From: an uncultured Opitutia bacterium
GTDB lineage: Bacteria > Verrucomicrobiota > Verrucomicrobiia > Opitutales > UBA953
Length of the DNA stretch: 14,458 nt
Assembly: GCA_937874455.1 (NCBI GenBank)
Contig: CALNBE010000198.1
Location: forward strand, 1-14,458
Reading direction: 5' to 3'
Both the position numbers and the translations under genes were made by a program. The notes under the pieces are model-generated. The model was not told where the DNA came from, made no database searches, and was given only the letters and a program-made list of their open reading frames with translations. Shown here piece after piece: positions 1-7,267 of the stretch; the stretch's first letter is position 1, and each line of letters opens with the position of its first letter.

Positions 1-155
1 TATTGAATTGCATTACGAAAAATGGCGACCGCACCACACTCCGCTTCCTCGACCACCGCACCGCTCCGGCCACGCTGACCGCAGAGGAAAAAGCCCGCTT
101 CACCCCGCCGTCCGCCGCAATTTCCTCCGCGGAAAAACCCGTCTCCCGTCCGTGA
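1..155 (+). CDS. LolA-like outer-membrane lipoprotein carrier, C-terminal fragment (APE cluster)
   Basis: Only the last 50 or so codons are in the window; codons begin at base 3 and the stop TGA is 153-155. The readable tail contains NGDRTTLRFLDHRTAPATL followed by TAEEKARF, which resembles the C-terminal end of LolA-related proteins in aryl polyene clusters, where a strand ending in RF precedes a helix starting TAEE. LolA proteins carry lipidated cargo across the periplasm; in APE clusters the LolA-like protein is thought to help deliver the polyene lipid to the outer membrane. The stop overlaps the start of the exporter gene as GTGA, so the two are probably translationally coupled. The last 15 or so residues (Ala/Ser/Pro-rich) include a copy of the repeated 10-mer at 121-130. 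The family call rests on a short stretch plus gene order, so it is moderate. Confidence 0.62.
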   Translation, partial: LNCITKNGDRTTLRFLDHRTAPATLTAEEKARFTPPSAAISSAEKPVSRP

Positions 156-2452
156 TTTCCTCCGCCCTCCATCGTCGTCTCGCCTGGCTCTGGCTGCTCG
201 CCGTCGCCGTCCTGCTCGGCGCGCTGGCCTGGCTGCTGCCGCGCGCCCATCTGGAGACGGACATCATGGCGCTGCTGCCGCACGAGGACACCGCCGCCTT
301 TCCTCCGGGACTCGCCGAGGCTTGCGTCCAGCGGCTCAACCGCCAGCTCGTCTGGGCCGTTTCCGCCGCGCCCGGCGACACCGATCCGGCCGCCGCCCAA
401 TGGTGGTTCGCCGAACTGCAAAAAATTTCCGGACTCGAAAACCTCTCCGGCCCGGTTTCCTCCGCGGACCAATCCGCCTGGGCTGGTTTCCTTTTCCGCC
501 ACCGCGCTCAACTGCTCGACCGCGATGCCGCCGCCCGACTGCAAAACAGGCCCGCCGACTGGGCCCAATGGGTGCTCGCTCAAACCTATTCGCCTTTCGC
601 CGGAGTTTCCGCCGCCGAACTGCAAAACGATCCGCTGCTCCTCGCCCGCACCCGCCAGCTCCAACTGCAGGCCCAGGCCGCGCCGCTTTCCCTCGCCGAC
701 AACTGGCTCTCCACCACCGACGCCGACGGACGGGTCTGGCGACTTGTTTACGGCGAACTCCACGCATCTTCCTTCGATGTCGCCGCGCTGCGCGAACCCG
801 TCGAACAACTCGATTTCCTTCGCGCCGAATTTTCCCGCCGCTGGCCCAACGCCCAATTGCTCCAGCGCGGCGCGGCCTTTTACAGCGCCCACGCCGCCGC
901 CCAGGCCGAATCCGACCTCACCCGGCTCGGCACCCTTTCCTCCCTCGGCGTCACCCTGCTCATCCTTCTTTTCTTCCGCTCCCTCCGCCCGATTTTCCTC
1001 ACCCTGCTCTCCACCGGCGTCGGCACGCTCACCGGAGTCGTCGCCCAATTGCTGCTCTTCGATTCCGTTCACCTGGTCGCCCTCGTGCTCAGCACCAGCA
1101 TCATCGGCGTCGCCGTCGATTACGCGCTCCACTACCTCACCGAGTGCATGATGCGCGAGCCGGACGAGACGCCGTTCACCAGCCTCCGCAAACTTTTCCC
1201 CGCGCTCAGTCTGGCGCTCATCACCAGTTCCCTCGCCTACCTCGCCCTGCTGCTCGCGCCGTTTCCGGGTTTTCACCAGCTCGCCGCCTACGCGGTCTTC
1301 GGCCTCACCGGGGCGTTTCTCACCGTCGTCCTCTGGTTTCCTTTCCTCGCCCGCAACCTGCCGCGCCGCACGCCGCACGGTCTCGCCCTCGCCCAAGGCT
1401 GGCTCCGGCTCTGGCAAAAACACCGCTGGCTCCGCTTTTCCCTTCCCGCCGTCATCGCCGTCGCAGGCACCATCGGTTTGCTTCGGCTGCAAATCGACGA
1501 CGATGTCGCCCGCCTGCAGGGTTTTCCTCCGAGCTTCCGCCAGATCGAGGAAAAACTGGCCGCGCTGACCGGACAGAGCGCCGACATGAACTGGTTCGTG
1601 GTCCACGGCAATTCCTCCGAGGATGTTTTGCAAAAACTCGAAACCCTCGGACCGCGGTTGCGCGCCCTCCAGGAGGAAAAAACCATCGGCTCCTTCCGCC
1701 TGCTTTCCGACCAGTTGCCTTCACTCCGCCAACAACAGGAAACCCATCAGATAATTTCCTCCGCCATCCCGCAAATTTCCTCCGCGCTGCGCGAGGCGGA
1801 ACTGCCCGTTTCCGCCGCGTCGGTGCCCGACTTTTCCCCGGTCACTGTCGCGGAATGGCAACGCAGTCCGGTCAGCCGGGGCTGGCGGTTACTGTGGTTC
1901 GACCTGCCTGACTCCTCTTCCGCCGCGCTGGTGCCGGTGGGCGGCGTGCGCGACCACGCGCCGCTCGCCGCGCTGGCCGAGGAAATTCCCGGCACGCTCT
2001 GGCTCAACCGGCGCGCCCAGCTCACCGATCTTTTCGCCCTGCACCGCCAGCACCTCGGCGAATTGCTCGGCGTCGCCGCCCTGGCCGTCACCGGCATTTT
2101 CCTCCTCCGCTTCGGCTGGCGGCGGGGACTGGTCAACACCATCCCGGTGCTGCTCGCCCTCGGCGTCGGCGTCGGCATGCTGGCCTTCACCGGACAACCG
2201 CTCAACCTCTTCGCCTTGCTCGCGCTGGTGCTGGTGCTGGGCATCGGCATCGACTACACGCTCTTCTTCGCCAACGACGCCTGCGCGCCGTCCACCGCCA
2301 TGCTCTCCGTCTGCATCGACGCCGCCACCACCGCGCTTTCCTTTGGCATGCTCGCTCTCAGCGCCACTCCGGCCATCGCGGGCTTTGGCGTGGTGCTCAC
2401 CGCCTTCCTCCTCGCGCCGCTCCCCCGGCCCGCGTTTTCCTCCGCGCCCTGA
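152..2452 (+). CDS. MMPL/RND-family exporter of an aryl polyene cluster (ApeM-like)
   Basis: A 766-residue membrane protein of the MMPL (RND superfamily) type, expected in the inner membrane, where it would move the polyene lipid or its precursor outward using the proton gradient. Hydrophobicity gives about 12 membrane segments in two pseudo-repeats: one near residues 10-28, a periplasmic loop to about 255, five segments to about 400, one near 430, a second loop to about 630, then five more. Each half has the family's acidic membrane motif, GVAVDY (D323) and GIGIDY (D701). I chose the GTG at 152 because it overlaps the upstream stop as GTGA and sits just before the first membrane helix. A start at TTG 8 would add 48 residues that overlap the LolA-like reading frame and look like out-of-frame sequence. 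Five copies of the repeated 10-mer lie in it, all read as xSSA. The ketosynthase follows after 25 bases. APE transport is inferred from context. Confidence 0.85.
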   Translation: MISSALHRRLAWLWLLAVAVLLGALAWLLPRAHLETDIMALLPHEDTAAFPPGLAEACVQRLNRQLVWAVSAAPGDTDPAAAQWWFAELQKISGLENLSGPVSSADQSAWAGFLFRHRAQLLDRDAAARLQNRPADWAQWVLAQTYSPFAGVSAAELQNDPLLLARTRQLQLQAQAAPLSLADNWLSTTDADGRVWRLVYGELHASSFDVAALREPVEQLDFLRAEFSRRWPNAQLLQRGAAFYSAHAAAQAESDLTRLGTLSSLGVTLLILLFFRSLRPIFLTLLSTGVGTLTGVVAQLLLFDSVHLVALVLSTSIIGVAVDYALHYLTECMMREPDETPFTSLRKLFPALSLALITSSLAYLALLLAPFPGFHQLAAYAVFGLTGAFLTVVLWFPFLARNLPRRTPHGLALAQGWLRLWQKHRWLRFSLPAVIAVAGTIGLLRLQIDDDVARLQGFPPSFRQIEEKLAALTGQSADMNWFVVHGNSSEDVLQKLETLGPRLRALQEEKTIGSFRLLSDQLPSLRQQQETHQIISSAIPQISSALREAELPVSAASVPDFSPVTVAEWQRSPVSRGWRLLWFDLPDSSSAALVPVGGVRDHAPLAALAEEIPGTLWLNRRAQLTDLFALHRQHLGELLGVAALAVTGIFLLRFGWRRGLVNTIPVLLALGVGVGMLAFTGQPLNLFALLALVLVLGIGIDYTLFFANDACAPSTAMLSVCIDAATTALSFGMLALSATPAIAGFGVVLTAFLLAPLPRPAFSSAP

Positions 2453-2477
2453 AACAATTTCCCTCTGCGTTTTTGCC

Positions 2478-3653
2478 ATGATATTCCTCCAAGCCGTCGG
2501 CAGCATCAGCACTCTGGGTTCCTCCCAAAGGAAACTCCACGACAGCCTGCGCGCGGGAACCGTCCCCGGCTGGTCGGTTTTCCCCGATGTTTTGCCCGGG
2601 GGGAAATCCGCCCCGGTGGGCGCCGTCGCCGCGCCACTCCCCGAAATTCCTCCGGGATGGGAAAAACACCGCTCCCGCAATAACCAACTGCTCCTCGCCG
2701 CGCTGGCGCAAATCCAGCCCGCGTTGGACACGCTGCAAAACCGTGTTCCGCCGCACCGCGTCGGCGTCATTCTCGGCACCAGCACCTCCGGCATCGCCGA
2801 GGGGGAAACCGCCGTGGCCTACCACGCGCAACACGGACACGTCCCGCCGGGCTACCACTACCAGCAACAGGAACTGGGCGACCCGGCGATTTGCCTCTCC
2901 GCCTGGCTCGGTCTCTCCGGCCCGGCCTACACCATTTCCACCGCCTGCTCCTCCAGCGCCCGCGCCTTCATCAGCGCCCGGCGGCTCATCCATGCGGGTG
3001 TCATCGACGCGGCCATCGTCGGCGGAGCCGACTCCCTTTGCCGGATGACCCTGAACGGCTTTCACAGTCTCTCCGCCCTTTCCCTCACCGGCTGCCGGCC
3101 TTTCGCCGCCAACCGCGACGGCATCGTCATCGGCGAGGGGGCCGCGCTCTTCCTCCTCACCCGTGAACCGGCTCCGGTCGCCCTGCTCGGTTGCGGCGAA
3201 TCCTCCGACGCCCACCACATGTCCGCGCCGCATCCCGACGGACGGGGCGCCGAATCCGCCCTGCGCCAGGCGCTCGCCGAAGCCCGGCTTTCCGCCGCCG
3301 ACATCGGCTACCTCAATCTCCACGGCACGGCCACGCCGCAAAACGACGCGATGGAAAGCGCCGCCGTCCGTCGCGTTTTTCCCGACGGCGTTCCCTGCAG
3401 TTCCACCAAGCACCTCACCGGGCACACTCTCGGTGCCTGCGGAGCGGTCGAGGCCGCCATCTGCCACGCGTTGCTGACCGACGATTCCTTGCCGCTGCCC
3501 GCCCAGGATTTTTCCTCCGCGCCGCGCGACCCCAATTTTGCCGCGCTCCCGCTGGTCGAGGATCGCGAAACTTTCCTCGGCGCAAAAACCGTCCTCTCCA
3601 GCAATTTTGCTTTCGGCGGCAACAACGCCTGCCTGCTCTTCGGTCTCGTCTGA
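2478..3653 (+). CDS. Beta-ketoacyl-ACP synthase, FabB-like (ApeO-like, aryl polyene chain elongation)
   Basis: A 391-residue condensing enzyme of the thiolase fold. It catalyses decarboxylative Claisen condensation of malonyl-ACP with an acyl-ACP. The Cys-His-His triad is complete: C157 in STACSSS, H282 in LHGTAT and H316 in TGHTLGACG; NFAFGGNN near the C-terminus is also typical. The ATG at 2478 is used because it gives normal ketosynthase length and a family-like start (MIFLQAVGSISTLG); the open frame reaching back to 2343 overlaps the exporter. No clear Shine-Dalgarno sequence precedes it. In characterised APE systems (from memory, Xenorhabdus) ApeO works with a chain-length-factor-like partner, ApeC, which would be outside this window. 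The intact triad shows this copy is not itself a chain length factor. It is the first of two ketosynthases in the operon; the other is at 4903. Confidence 0.9.
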   Translation: MIFLQAVGSISTLGSSQRKLHDSLRAGTVPGWSVFPDVLPGGKSAPVGAVAAPLPEIPPGWEKHRSRNNQLLLAALAQIQPALDTLQNRVPPHRVGVILGTSTSGIAEGETAVAYHAQHGHVPPGYHYQQQELGDPAICLSAWLGLSGPAYTISTACSSSARAFISARRLIHAGVIDAAIVGGADSLCRMTLNGFHSLSALSLTGCRPFAANRDGIVIGEGAALFLLTREPAPVALLGCGESSDAHHMSAPHPDGRGAESALRQALAEARLSAADIGYLNLHGTATPQNDAMESAAVRRVFPDGVPCSSTKHLTGHTLGACGAVEAAICHALLTDDSLPLPAQDFSSAPRDPNFAALPLVEDRETFLGAKTVLSSNFAFGGNNACLLFGLV

Positions 3654-3665
3654 ATTTCCTCCGCC

Positions 3666-4163
3666 ATGCCTCCGCCGCCGTCCAGTTCTTCCGCCTTGTC
3701 CGCGCCGCTGCCCGCCGCCGATTTCCTCCCCCACCGTCCGCCTTTGCTCTGGGTGGATTCCCTGCTCGCCATCGACGACCACTCCTGCCGCTGCGCCGTC
3801 TCGCTCGGCGACCGCTTTCTGCCGTTTCTCGACAAACAGCACCGGCTGCCCGCGCATTTCCTCCTCGAAATCATCGCCCAGTCCATCGGCGTCTGGGCAG
3901 GCTGGCACGACCGCCAGCGCGGCATTCCGCCGCAATCCGGGATGCTTCTGAGCTGCCGCAATTTTTCCTCCGCCCAACCGCATTTCACCTTCGGCGACAC
4001 CTTGGAAATTCAAGTGGAAAAACTCGTCCAAGATCAGGGCACCGGCAGTTTCGAAGGAAAAGTTTTTCTCGCAAAAACCGCCGTTGCCCAAGCCACGCTG
4101 ACCACCTATCAAACCGCTTGGGAAAATCTCGAAAAACTCCTACAACGTCCAGCCCTCCCATGA
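3666..4163 (+). CDS. 3-hydroxyacyl-ACP dehydratase, hotdog fold (ApeP-like)
   Basis: A 165-residue FabA/FabZ-related hotdog protein. It would remove water from 3-hydroxyacyl-ACP to make the trans double bonds of the polyene chain. The dehydratase signature LPHRPPLLWVD (H23) and, on the central helix, ExxAQSIGVW (E68, Q72) match the catalytic His and Glu/Asp positions of FabZ-type enzymes. The first 15 residues are a Pro/Ser/Ala tail with no domain. The 12-base spacer to the upstream ketosynthase (3654-3665) is entirely a copy of the repeated 10-mer plus one base at each end, with no ribosome binding site in it. The stop overlaps the ketoreductase start as ATGA. In characterised APE systems this subunit acts with a second dehydratase (ApeI), not seen here. 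Codons 101-103 (SSA) are another copy of the repeated word. Confidence 0.85.
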   Translation: MPPPPSSSSALSAPLPAADFLPHRPPLLWVDSLLAIDDHSCRCAVSLGDRFLPFLDKQHRLPAHFLLEIIAQSIGVWAGWHDRQRGIPPQSGMLLSCRNFSSAQPHFTFGDTLEIQVEKLVQDQGTGSFEGKVFLAKTAVAQATLTTYQTAWENLEKLLQRPALP

Positions 4164-4906
4164 GCCACACCGCTCCTTCCCGCACCTTCCTCGTCACCGG
4201 CGCCAGCAAGGGCATCGGCGCCGCCATCGCCCGCCGCCTGGCCGCCGCCGGTTTTTCCCTTGCGCTCCACTACCACCAGGACCGCGAGGGAGCGGCGCAA
4301 ACGCTCGACGCCATTTCCTCCGCCGGAGGAAACGCCCGGCTGCTTTCCTTCGACTCCCGCAACCGCGCCCAATGCGCCGCAATCATCGAAGCCGATCTCG
4401 CCACCCACGGGCCTTATTACGGCGCGGTGCTCAACGCGGGTATTCTCCGCGACGCGGCTTTTCCCGCGCTTTCCGCCGAGGATTGGGATGACGTGCTCCG
4501 CACCAACCTCGACGGCTTTTACAATGTCCTCCATCCCTGCATCAGCGCCATGATCGCCGCCCGCCGGGGCGGACGCATCATCACCCTTTCCTCCGCCTCC
4601 GGCATCGCGGGCAACCGCGGCCAGGTCAACTACAGCGCCGCCAAGGCCGGAATCATCGGTGCCAGCAAGGCGCTGGCCGTCGAACTGGCCCGCCGGAAAA
4701 TCACCGTCAACTGCGTCGCTCCCGGCCTCATCGACACCGGGATGCTCCGCATGGAACCCGCCGCCCTGCAAACCGCCATGAACCTCATCCCCGCCCAGCG
4801 TCTCGGCGCACCCGAGGAGGTCGCCGCCCTCGTCGCCTTCCTCGCCTCCGACGAGGCCGCCTACATCACCCGCCAGGTCATTTCCATCAACGGAGGGCTG
4901 CTGTGA
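4160..4906 (+). CDS. 3-oxoacyl-ACP reductase, FabG-type SDR (ApeQ-like)
   Basis: A 248-residue short-chain dehydrogenase/reductase. It would reduce 3-oxoacyl-ACP to 3-hydroxyacyl-ACP with NADPH in each elongation cycle. The Rossmann motif TGASKGIG is at 13-20, NAG at 92-94, and the catalytic Ser-Tyr-Lys set is S145, Y158, K162 with the 13-residue Ser-Tyr spacing seen in FabG. The C-terminus (ITRQVISINGG) is typical of FabG. The start ATG overlaps the dehydratase stop (ATGA) and the stop overlaps the GTG of the next ketosynthase (GTGA). Together with the flanking dehydratase and two ketosynthases this reproduces the apeO-P-Q-R order of characterised APE clusters. Two copies of the repeated 10-mer lie inside; the one at 4587-4596 encodes part of the catalytic Ser loop. 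Confidence 0.92.
   Translation: MSHTAPSRTFLVTGASKGIGAAIARRLAAAGFSLALHYHQDREGAAQTLDAISSAGGNARLLSFDSRNRAQCAAIIEADLATHGPYYGAVLNAGILRDAAFPALSAEDWDDVLRTNLDGFYNVLHPCISAMIAARRGGRIITLSSASGIAGNRGQVNYSAAKAGIIGASKALAVELARRKITVNCVAPGLIDTGMLRMEPAALQTAMNLIPAQRLGAPEEVAALVAFLASDEAAYITRQVISINGGLL
4314..4332. repeat. Perfect 9-1-9 palindrome built from two head-to-head copies of the 10-mer core
   Basis: Within the ketoreductase gene, TTTCCTCCG, one C, then CGGAGGAAA form a perfect inverted repeat. The left arm belongs to an exact 10-mer; the right arm belongs to a copy with one mismatch in its first base. It encodes residues around ISSAGGN in a loop between conserved SDR segments. A 9-bp stem with a one-base centre would not fold well as RNA, so a double-stranded DNA target is the more natural reading. 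Confidence 0.75.
4892..4897 (+). promoter_or_regulatory. Ribosome binding site for the second ketosynthase
   Basis: GGAGGG lies five bases before the GTG at 4903 and inside the last codons of the ketoreductase. It is one of only two convincing Shine-Dalgarno sequences I found and fixes the GTG as the start. Confidence 0.75.
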
Positions 4907-6132
4907 GCCGCCGCGTCGCCATCACCGGCATGGGCGGCATCACCGCTTTCGGCAACGACTGGGCCGCCATCAAACCGCGCTTCCAGCAGGGGAAAAATGC
5001 CGTGGTCCGCATGGAAGAATGGGGCGAAATCGACGGGCTTAACACTCGGCTCGCCGCGCCGATTCCCGGCTTCGCGGTGCCGCCGCACTACACACGCGTC
5101 CAACTCCGCGCCATGGGCCGTGTCTCCCAAATGTCCACCGTCGCCACCGAAATCGCCCTGCAACGCGCAGGCTTGCTCGGCGACCCAATTCTCGCCGACG
5201 GGCGCACCGGCATCGCCTACGGTTCCTCCACCGGCAGCACCGCGCCCATCCGCGACTTCGGCGTGATGCTCAACGAAAAACACACCCACAACATCACCGC
5301 CACCACCTACGTCCGCATGATGCCCCACACCACCGCGGTCAACACCGGCCTGTTTTTCGGTGTGCGCGGACGGGTCATCCCGACTTCCAGTGCCTGCACC
5401 TCCGGCAGTCAGGCCATCGGCTACGCCTACGAAGCGATCAAACACGGCTACCAGACAGTGATGATCGCCGGAGGCGCGGAGGAATTATGCGTCTCCGAGG
5501 CCGTGGTCTTCGACACCGTTTACGCCACCAGCCAGCGCAACGACGCGCCGGAAAGTTCCCCCCGCCCGTTCGACAAAGCTCGCGACGGCCTCGTTATCGG
5601 CGAGGGCGCGGGCACGCTCATCCTCGAAGATTGGGAACACGCCCAAGCCCGCGGTGCAAAAATCCTCGGCGAAATCATTTCCTTCGCCACCAACTGCGAC
5701 GCCACCCACATCACCCAGCCCAATCGCGAAACCATGCAGGCCTGCCTCGCCGCCGCTCTGCGCGACTCCGGTCTGCCGCCGGAGGAAATCGGCTTTGTCT
5801 CCGCCCACGGCACCGCCACCGATCGCGGTGACATCGCCGAAAGCCACGCCACCGCCGCCCTCTTCGGCGACAAGGTGCCCGTCGCCTCCCTCAAGAGCTA
5901 CTTCGGCCACACCCTCGGCGCCTGCGGGGCCGTCGAGGCCTGGCTCACCCTGGAAATGCTCCACGACGGCTGGTTCGCCCCGACCATCAATCTGACAGAG
6001 CCCGATCCCCAGTGCGCCGCCCTCGACCATGTCACCGGCTCCGGCCGTCACCTCGACATCGAATATTTCATGACCAATAATTTTGCCTTCGGCGGCATCA
6101 ACACTTCCCTCGTCATCCGACGTCATCGTTAA
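4903..6132 (+). CDS. Beta-ketoacyl-ACP synthase, FabF-like (ApeR-like)
   Basis: A 409-residue condensing enzyme starting at GTG, with the N-terminal SRRVAITGMGGITAFG strand typical of FabF-type enzymes. The active-site triad is C165 (SSACTSGSQ), H302 (SAHGTATDRGD) and H336 (FGHTLGACG); NFAFGGIN near the end is also conserved. It would share chain extension of the aryl polyene with the first ketosynthase. In characterised APE systems the two copies are not redundant, but which one starts the chain cannot be read from sequence. A good Shine-Dalgarno (4892-4897) precedes it, and its start overlaps the ketoreductase stop. It contains no exact copy of the repeated 10-mer despite its length, which fits strong protein constraint. 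A small lipoprotein follows after 16 bases. Confidence 0.92.
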   Translation: MSRRVAITGMGGITAFGNDWAAIKPRFQQGKNAVVRMEEWGEIDGLNTRLAAPIPGFAVPPHYTRVQLRAMGRVSQMSTVATEIALQRAGLLGDPILADGRTGIAYGSSTGSTAPIRDFGVMLNEKHTHNITATTYVRMMPHTTAVNTGLFFGVRGRVIPTSSACTSGSQAIGYAYEAIKHGYQTVMIAGGAEELCVSEAVVFDTVYATSQRNDAPESSPRPFDKARDGLVIGEGAGTLILEDWEHAQARGAKILGEIISFATNCDATHITQPNRETMQACLAAALRDSGLPPEEIGFVSAHGTATDRGDIAESHATAALFGDKVPVASLKSYFGHTLGACGAVEAWLTLEMLHDGWFAPTINLTEPDPQCAALDHVTGSGRHLDIEYFMTNNFAFGGINTSLVIRRHR

Positions 6133-6148
6133 CCCAAAAACCATACCT

Positions 6149-6490
6149 ATGAAAAAACTCCTCCTCACCACTTGTGCCGTCGCCGCGCTTCTCCTCGCCG
6201 GTTGCCACTCCTCCGGGCCGGAGCACTATTACTCCGTTGAAACTACCTACAACACTTCAATCAAAGAGGATGCTTTGCAGGGCAAAATCATCCAAGCGGC
6301 CAAACATCGCGGATGGGAAATTGTCGAGGCCACGCCCGGAAAAATTCTGCTCAGCTACAAAAACCAAGATGCCCAAATCACCTACGGCAATGGCGTCATC
6401 GAAATCCGCCAGACTGCGGGCGACACCGATGTCTATGGCTGGCTCACCCGCCTCAAGACTTCCATCGAAAAATACCTGGCCAAGGAATAA
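6149..6490 (+). CDS. Small lipoprotein ending the aryl polyene operon
   Basis: A 113-residue predicted lipoprotein. The ATG at 6149 gives a classic signal peptide, MKK plus a Leu/Ala-rich core and the lipobox LLAGC, with the lipidated Cys at position 19; in-frame sequence back to 6083 overlaps the ketosynthase. The mature part of about 95 residues has alternating strands (GKILLSYKNQDAQITYGNGV, then IEIRQ) and a helix with RGWEIVE before them and YGWLTRLKTSIEKYL at the end. This layout resembles a family of small periplasmic lipoproteins with an RGW helix, tandem beta strands and a final helix ending in a W-L-I pattern. I recall that family only from memory and assign no function. It is 16 bases after the ketosynthase and before the terminator, so it belongs to the same transcript. 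It likely sits in the inner or outer membrane facing the periplasm. Confidence 0.82.
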   Translation: MKKLLLTTCAVAALLLAGCHSSGPEHYYSVETTYNTSIKEDALQGKIIQAAKHRGWEIVEATPGKILLSYKNQDAQITYGNGVIEIRQTAGDTDVYGWLTRLKTSIEKYLAKE

Positions 6491-6505
6491 CTTCCGCCGC
6501 CGCCC

Positions 6506-6532
6506 AAGCCCCCGGTCTCCGGGGGCTTTTTT
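6506..6532 (+). terminator. Rho-independent terminator of the aryl polyene operon
   Basis: A 10-bp perfect stem (6506-6515 with 6519-6528, AAGCCCCCGG/CCGGGGGCTT), a TCT loop and six Ts at 6527-6532, starting 15 bases after the lipoprotein stop. This is a textbook intrinsic terminator and marks the 3' end of the operon. Confidence 0.93.
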
Positions 6533-6590
6533 CTGCGCCTTTCCCCTCGCCCTGCGCCAGCCGTTTGCCTAGAGAATTTCCTCTGAAAAA

Positions 6591-7172
6591 ATGATTTCCG
6601 CCGCCTCTTTCCTCCGCCTGCTTTTTCCCTTCGGCGCGCTGCTCATCCTCGCCGGCTGTTCCTCCCGCATCGAGCCAGTCGCCACCCTCGCTCCCGGCGT
6701 CTCGATTCCTTTGCCGCCGCCGCATTGCGAACAACCTTTCCAGCGCGACCAATTGCTCGCCGCCACAGTGGACGGTTTTACCCACCAGCTTCAAACCGCC
6801 CTCGATGTCGCCGACGGCCAAATCACCCTCGTCGGGCTTTCCCCGGTCGGCGCGCGTCTCTTCAAAGTTGTTTACTCCGCGGAGGAAATTTCCGCCGAGC
6901 AATTGATTCCCCTCGCCGATTTGCCGCCGCCCAACCAAGTGCTGGCCGACATCATGCTGGGCTACTGGCCGCTCCAAGCCTGGCAACCGCTCCTGCCCAA
7001 GGGCTGGTCTCTGCGCGACGACACGCCCGCCCTGCGCACGCTGCGCGACGCGGAGGAAAATGTGGTGGAGGAAATTTTCTACCTCCGGCAAAGCGGCCAG
7101 CGCGACCCGGTCCGCATCAAACACCACCGGTTTCATTACGAGATTTTCCTGCAAAATCTCGACGACGCCTGA
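6591..7172 (+). CDS. DUF3261 family lipoprotein associated with aryl polyene clusters
   Basis: A 193-residue predicted lipoprotein with a hydrophobic signal and lipobox ILAGC (Cys23). The mature sequence follows the DUF3261 pattern as I know it: a proline-rich start (IPLPPPH), TVDGFTHQLQTALDVADG, the strand ITLVGLSPVGARLFKVVY, LADLPPPNQVLADIMLGYWPL and a late GWSLRDDTPALRTLRD. DUF3261 proteins are regularly encoded in aryl polyene clusters beside the LolA-like and MMPL genes, so a part in moving or anchoring the polyene lipid is likely. Here the gene is separated from the others by the terminator at 6506-6532, so it needs read-through or its own promoter in the 58 bases between. I see no convincing -35/-10 pair there. 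Two reverse-orientation copies of the repeated word (6879, 7050) are read as AEEI and AEEN, and one forward copy lies at 6608. Confidence 0.78.
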   Translation: MISAASFLRLLFPFGALLILAGCSSRIEPVATLAPGVSIPLPPPHCEQPFQRDQLLAATVDGFTHQLQTALDVADGQITLVGLSPVGARLFKVVYSAEEISAEQLIPLADLPPPNQVLADIMLGYWPLQAWQPLLPKGWSLRDDTPALRTLRDAEENVVEEIFYLRQSGQRDPVRIKHHRFHYEIFLQNLDDA

Positions 7173-7189
7173 GGCCGCGCGGAAAAAAA

Positions 7190-7212
7190 CGCGGAGGAAA
7201 CTTTCCGCCGCG
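7190..7212. repeat. Imperfect palindrome containing a reverse copy of the 10-mer, upstream of guaD
   Basis: GCGGAGGAAA at 7191-7200 is followed directly by CTTTCCGCCG at 7201-7210, its inverse apart from one mismatch. It sits in the 95-base gap between the DUF3261 gene and guaD, about 55 bases before the guaD start. There is no T-run after it, so it is not an obvious terminator. Confidence 0.6.
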
Positions 7213-7267
7213 CCGCTTCCGGCAATGCAGGCTCGCCCTCCGCCTTGCGCCGCGCAGCATCGCCCGC

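Noticed and set aside
8..151. Upstream extension of the exporter gene to a TTG at base 8
   Set aside because: The added 48 residues overlap the coding frame of the LolA-like gene and read as His/Pro/Arg-rich out-of-frame sequence. The GTG at 152 overlaps the upstream stop and leads straight into the first membrane helix.
2397..4112. A 571-codon open frame on the minus strand opposite the ketosynthase and dehydratase
   Set aside because: It is Gly/Arg/Glu-rich with no recognisable domain, and both genes on the other strand have intact catalytic residues.
6533..6590. A promoter for the DUF3261 gene in the gap after the terminator
   Set aside because: One is likely needed, but no -35/-10 pair with acceptable spacing stands out, so I do not annotate it.
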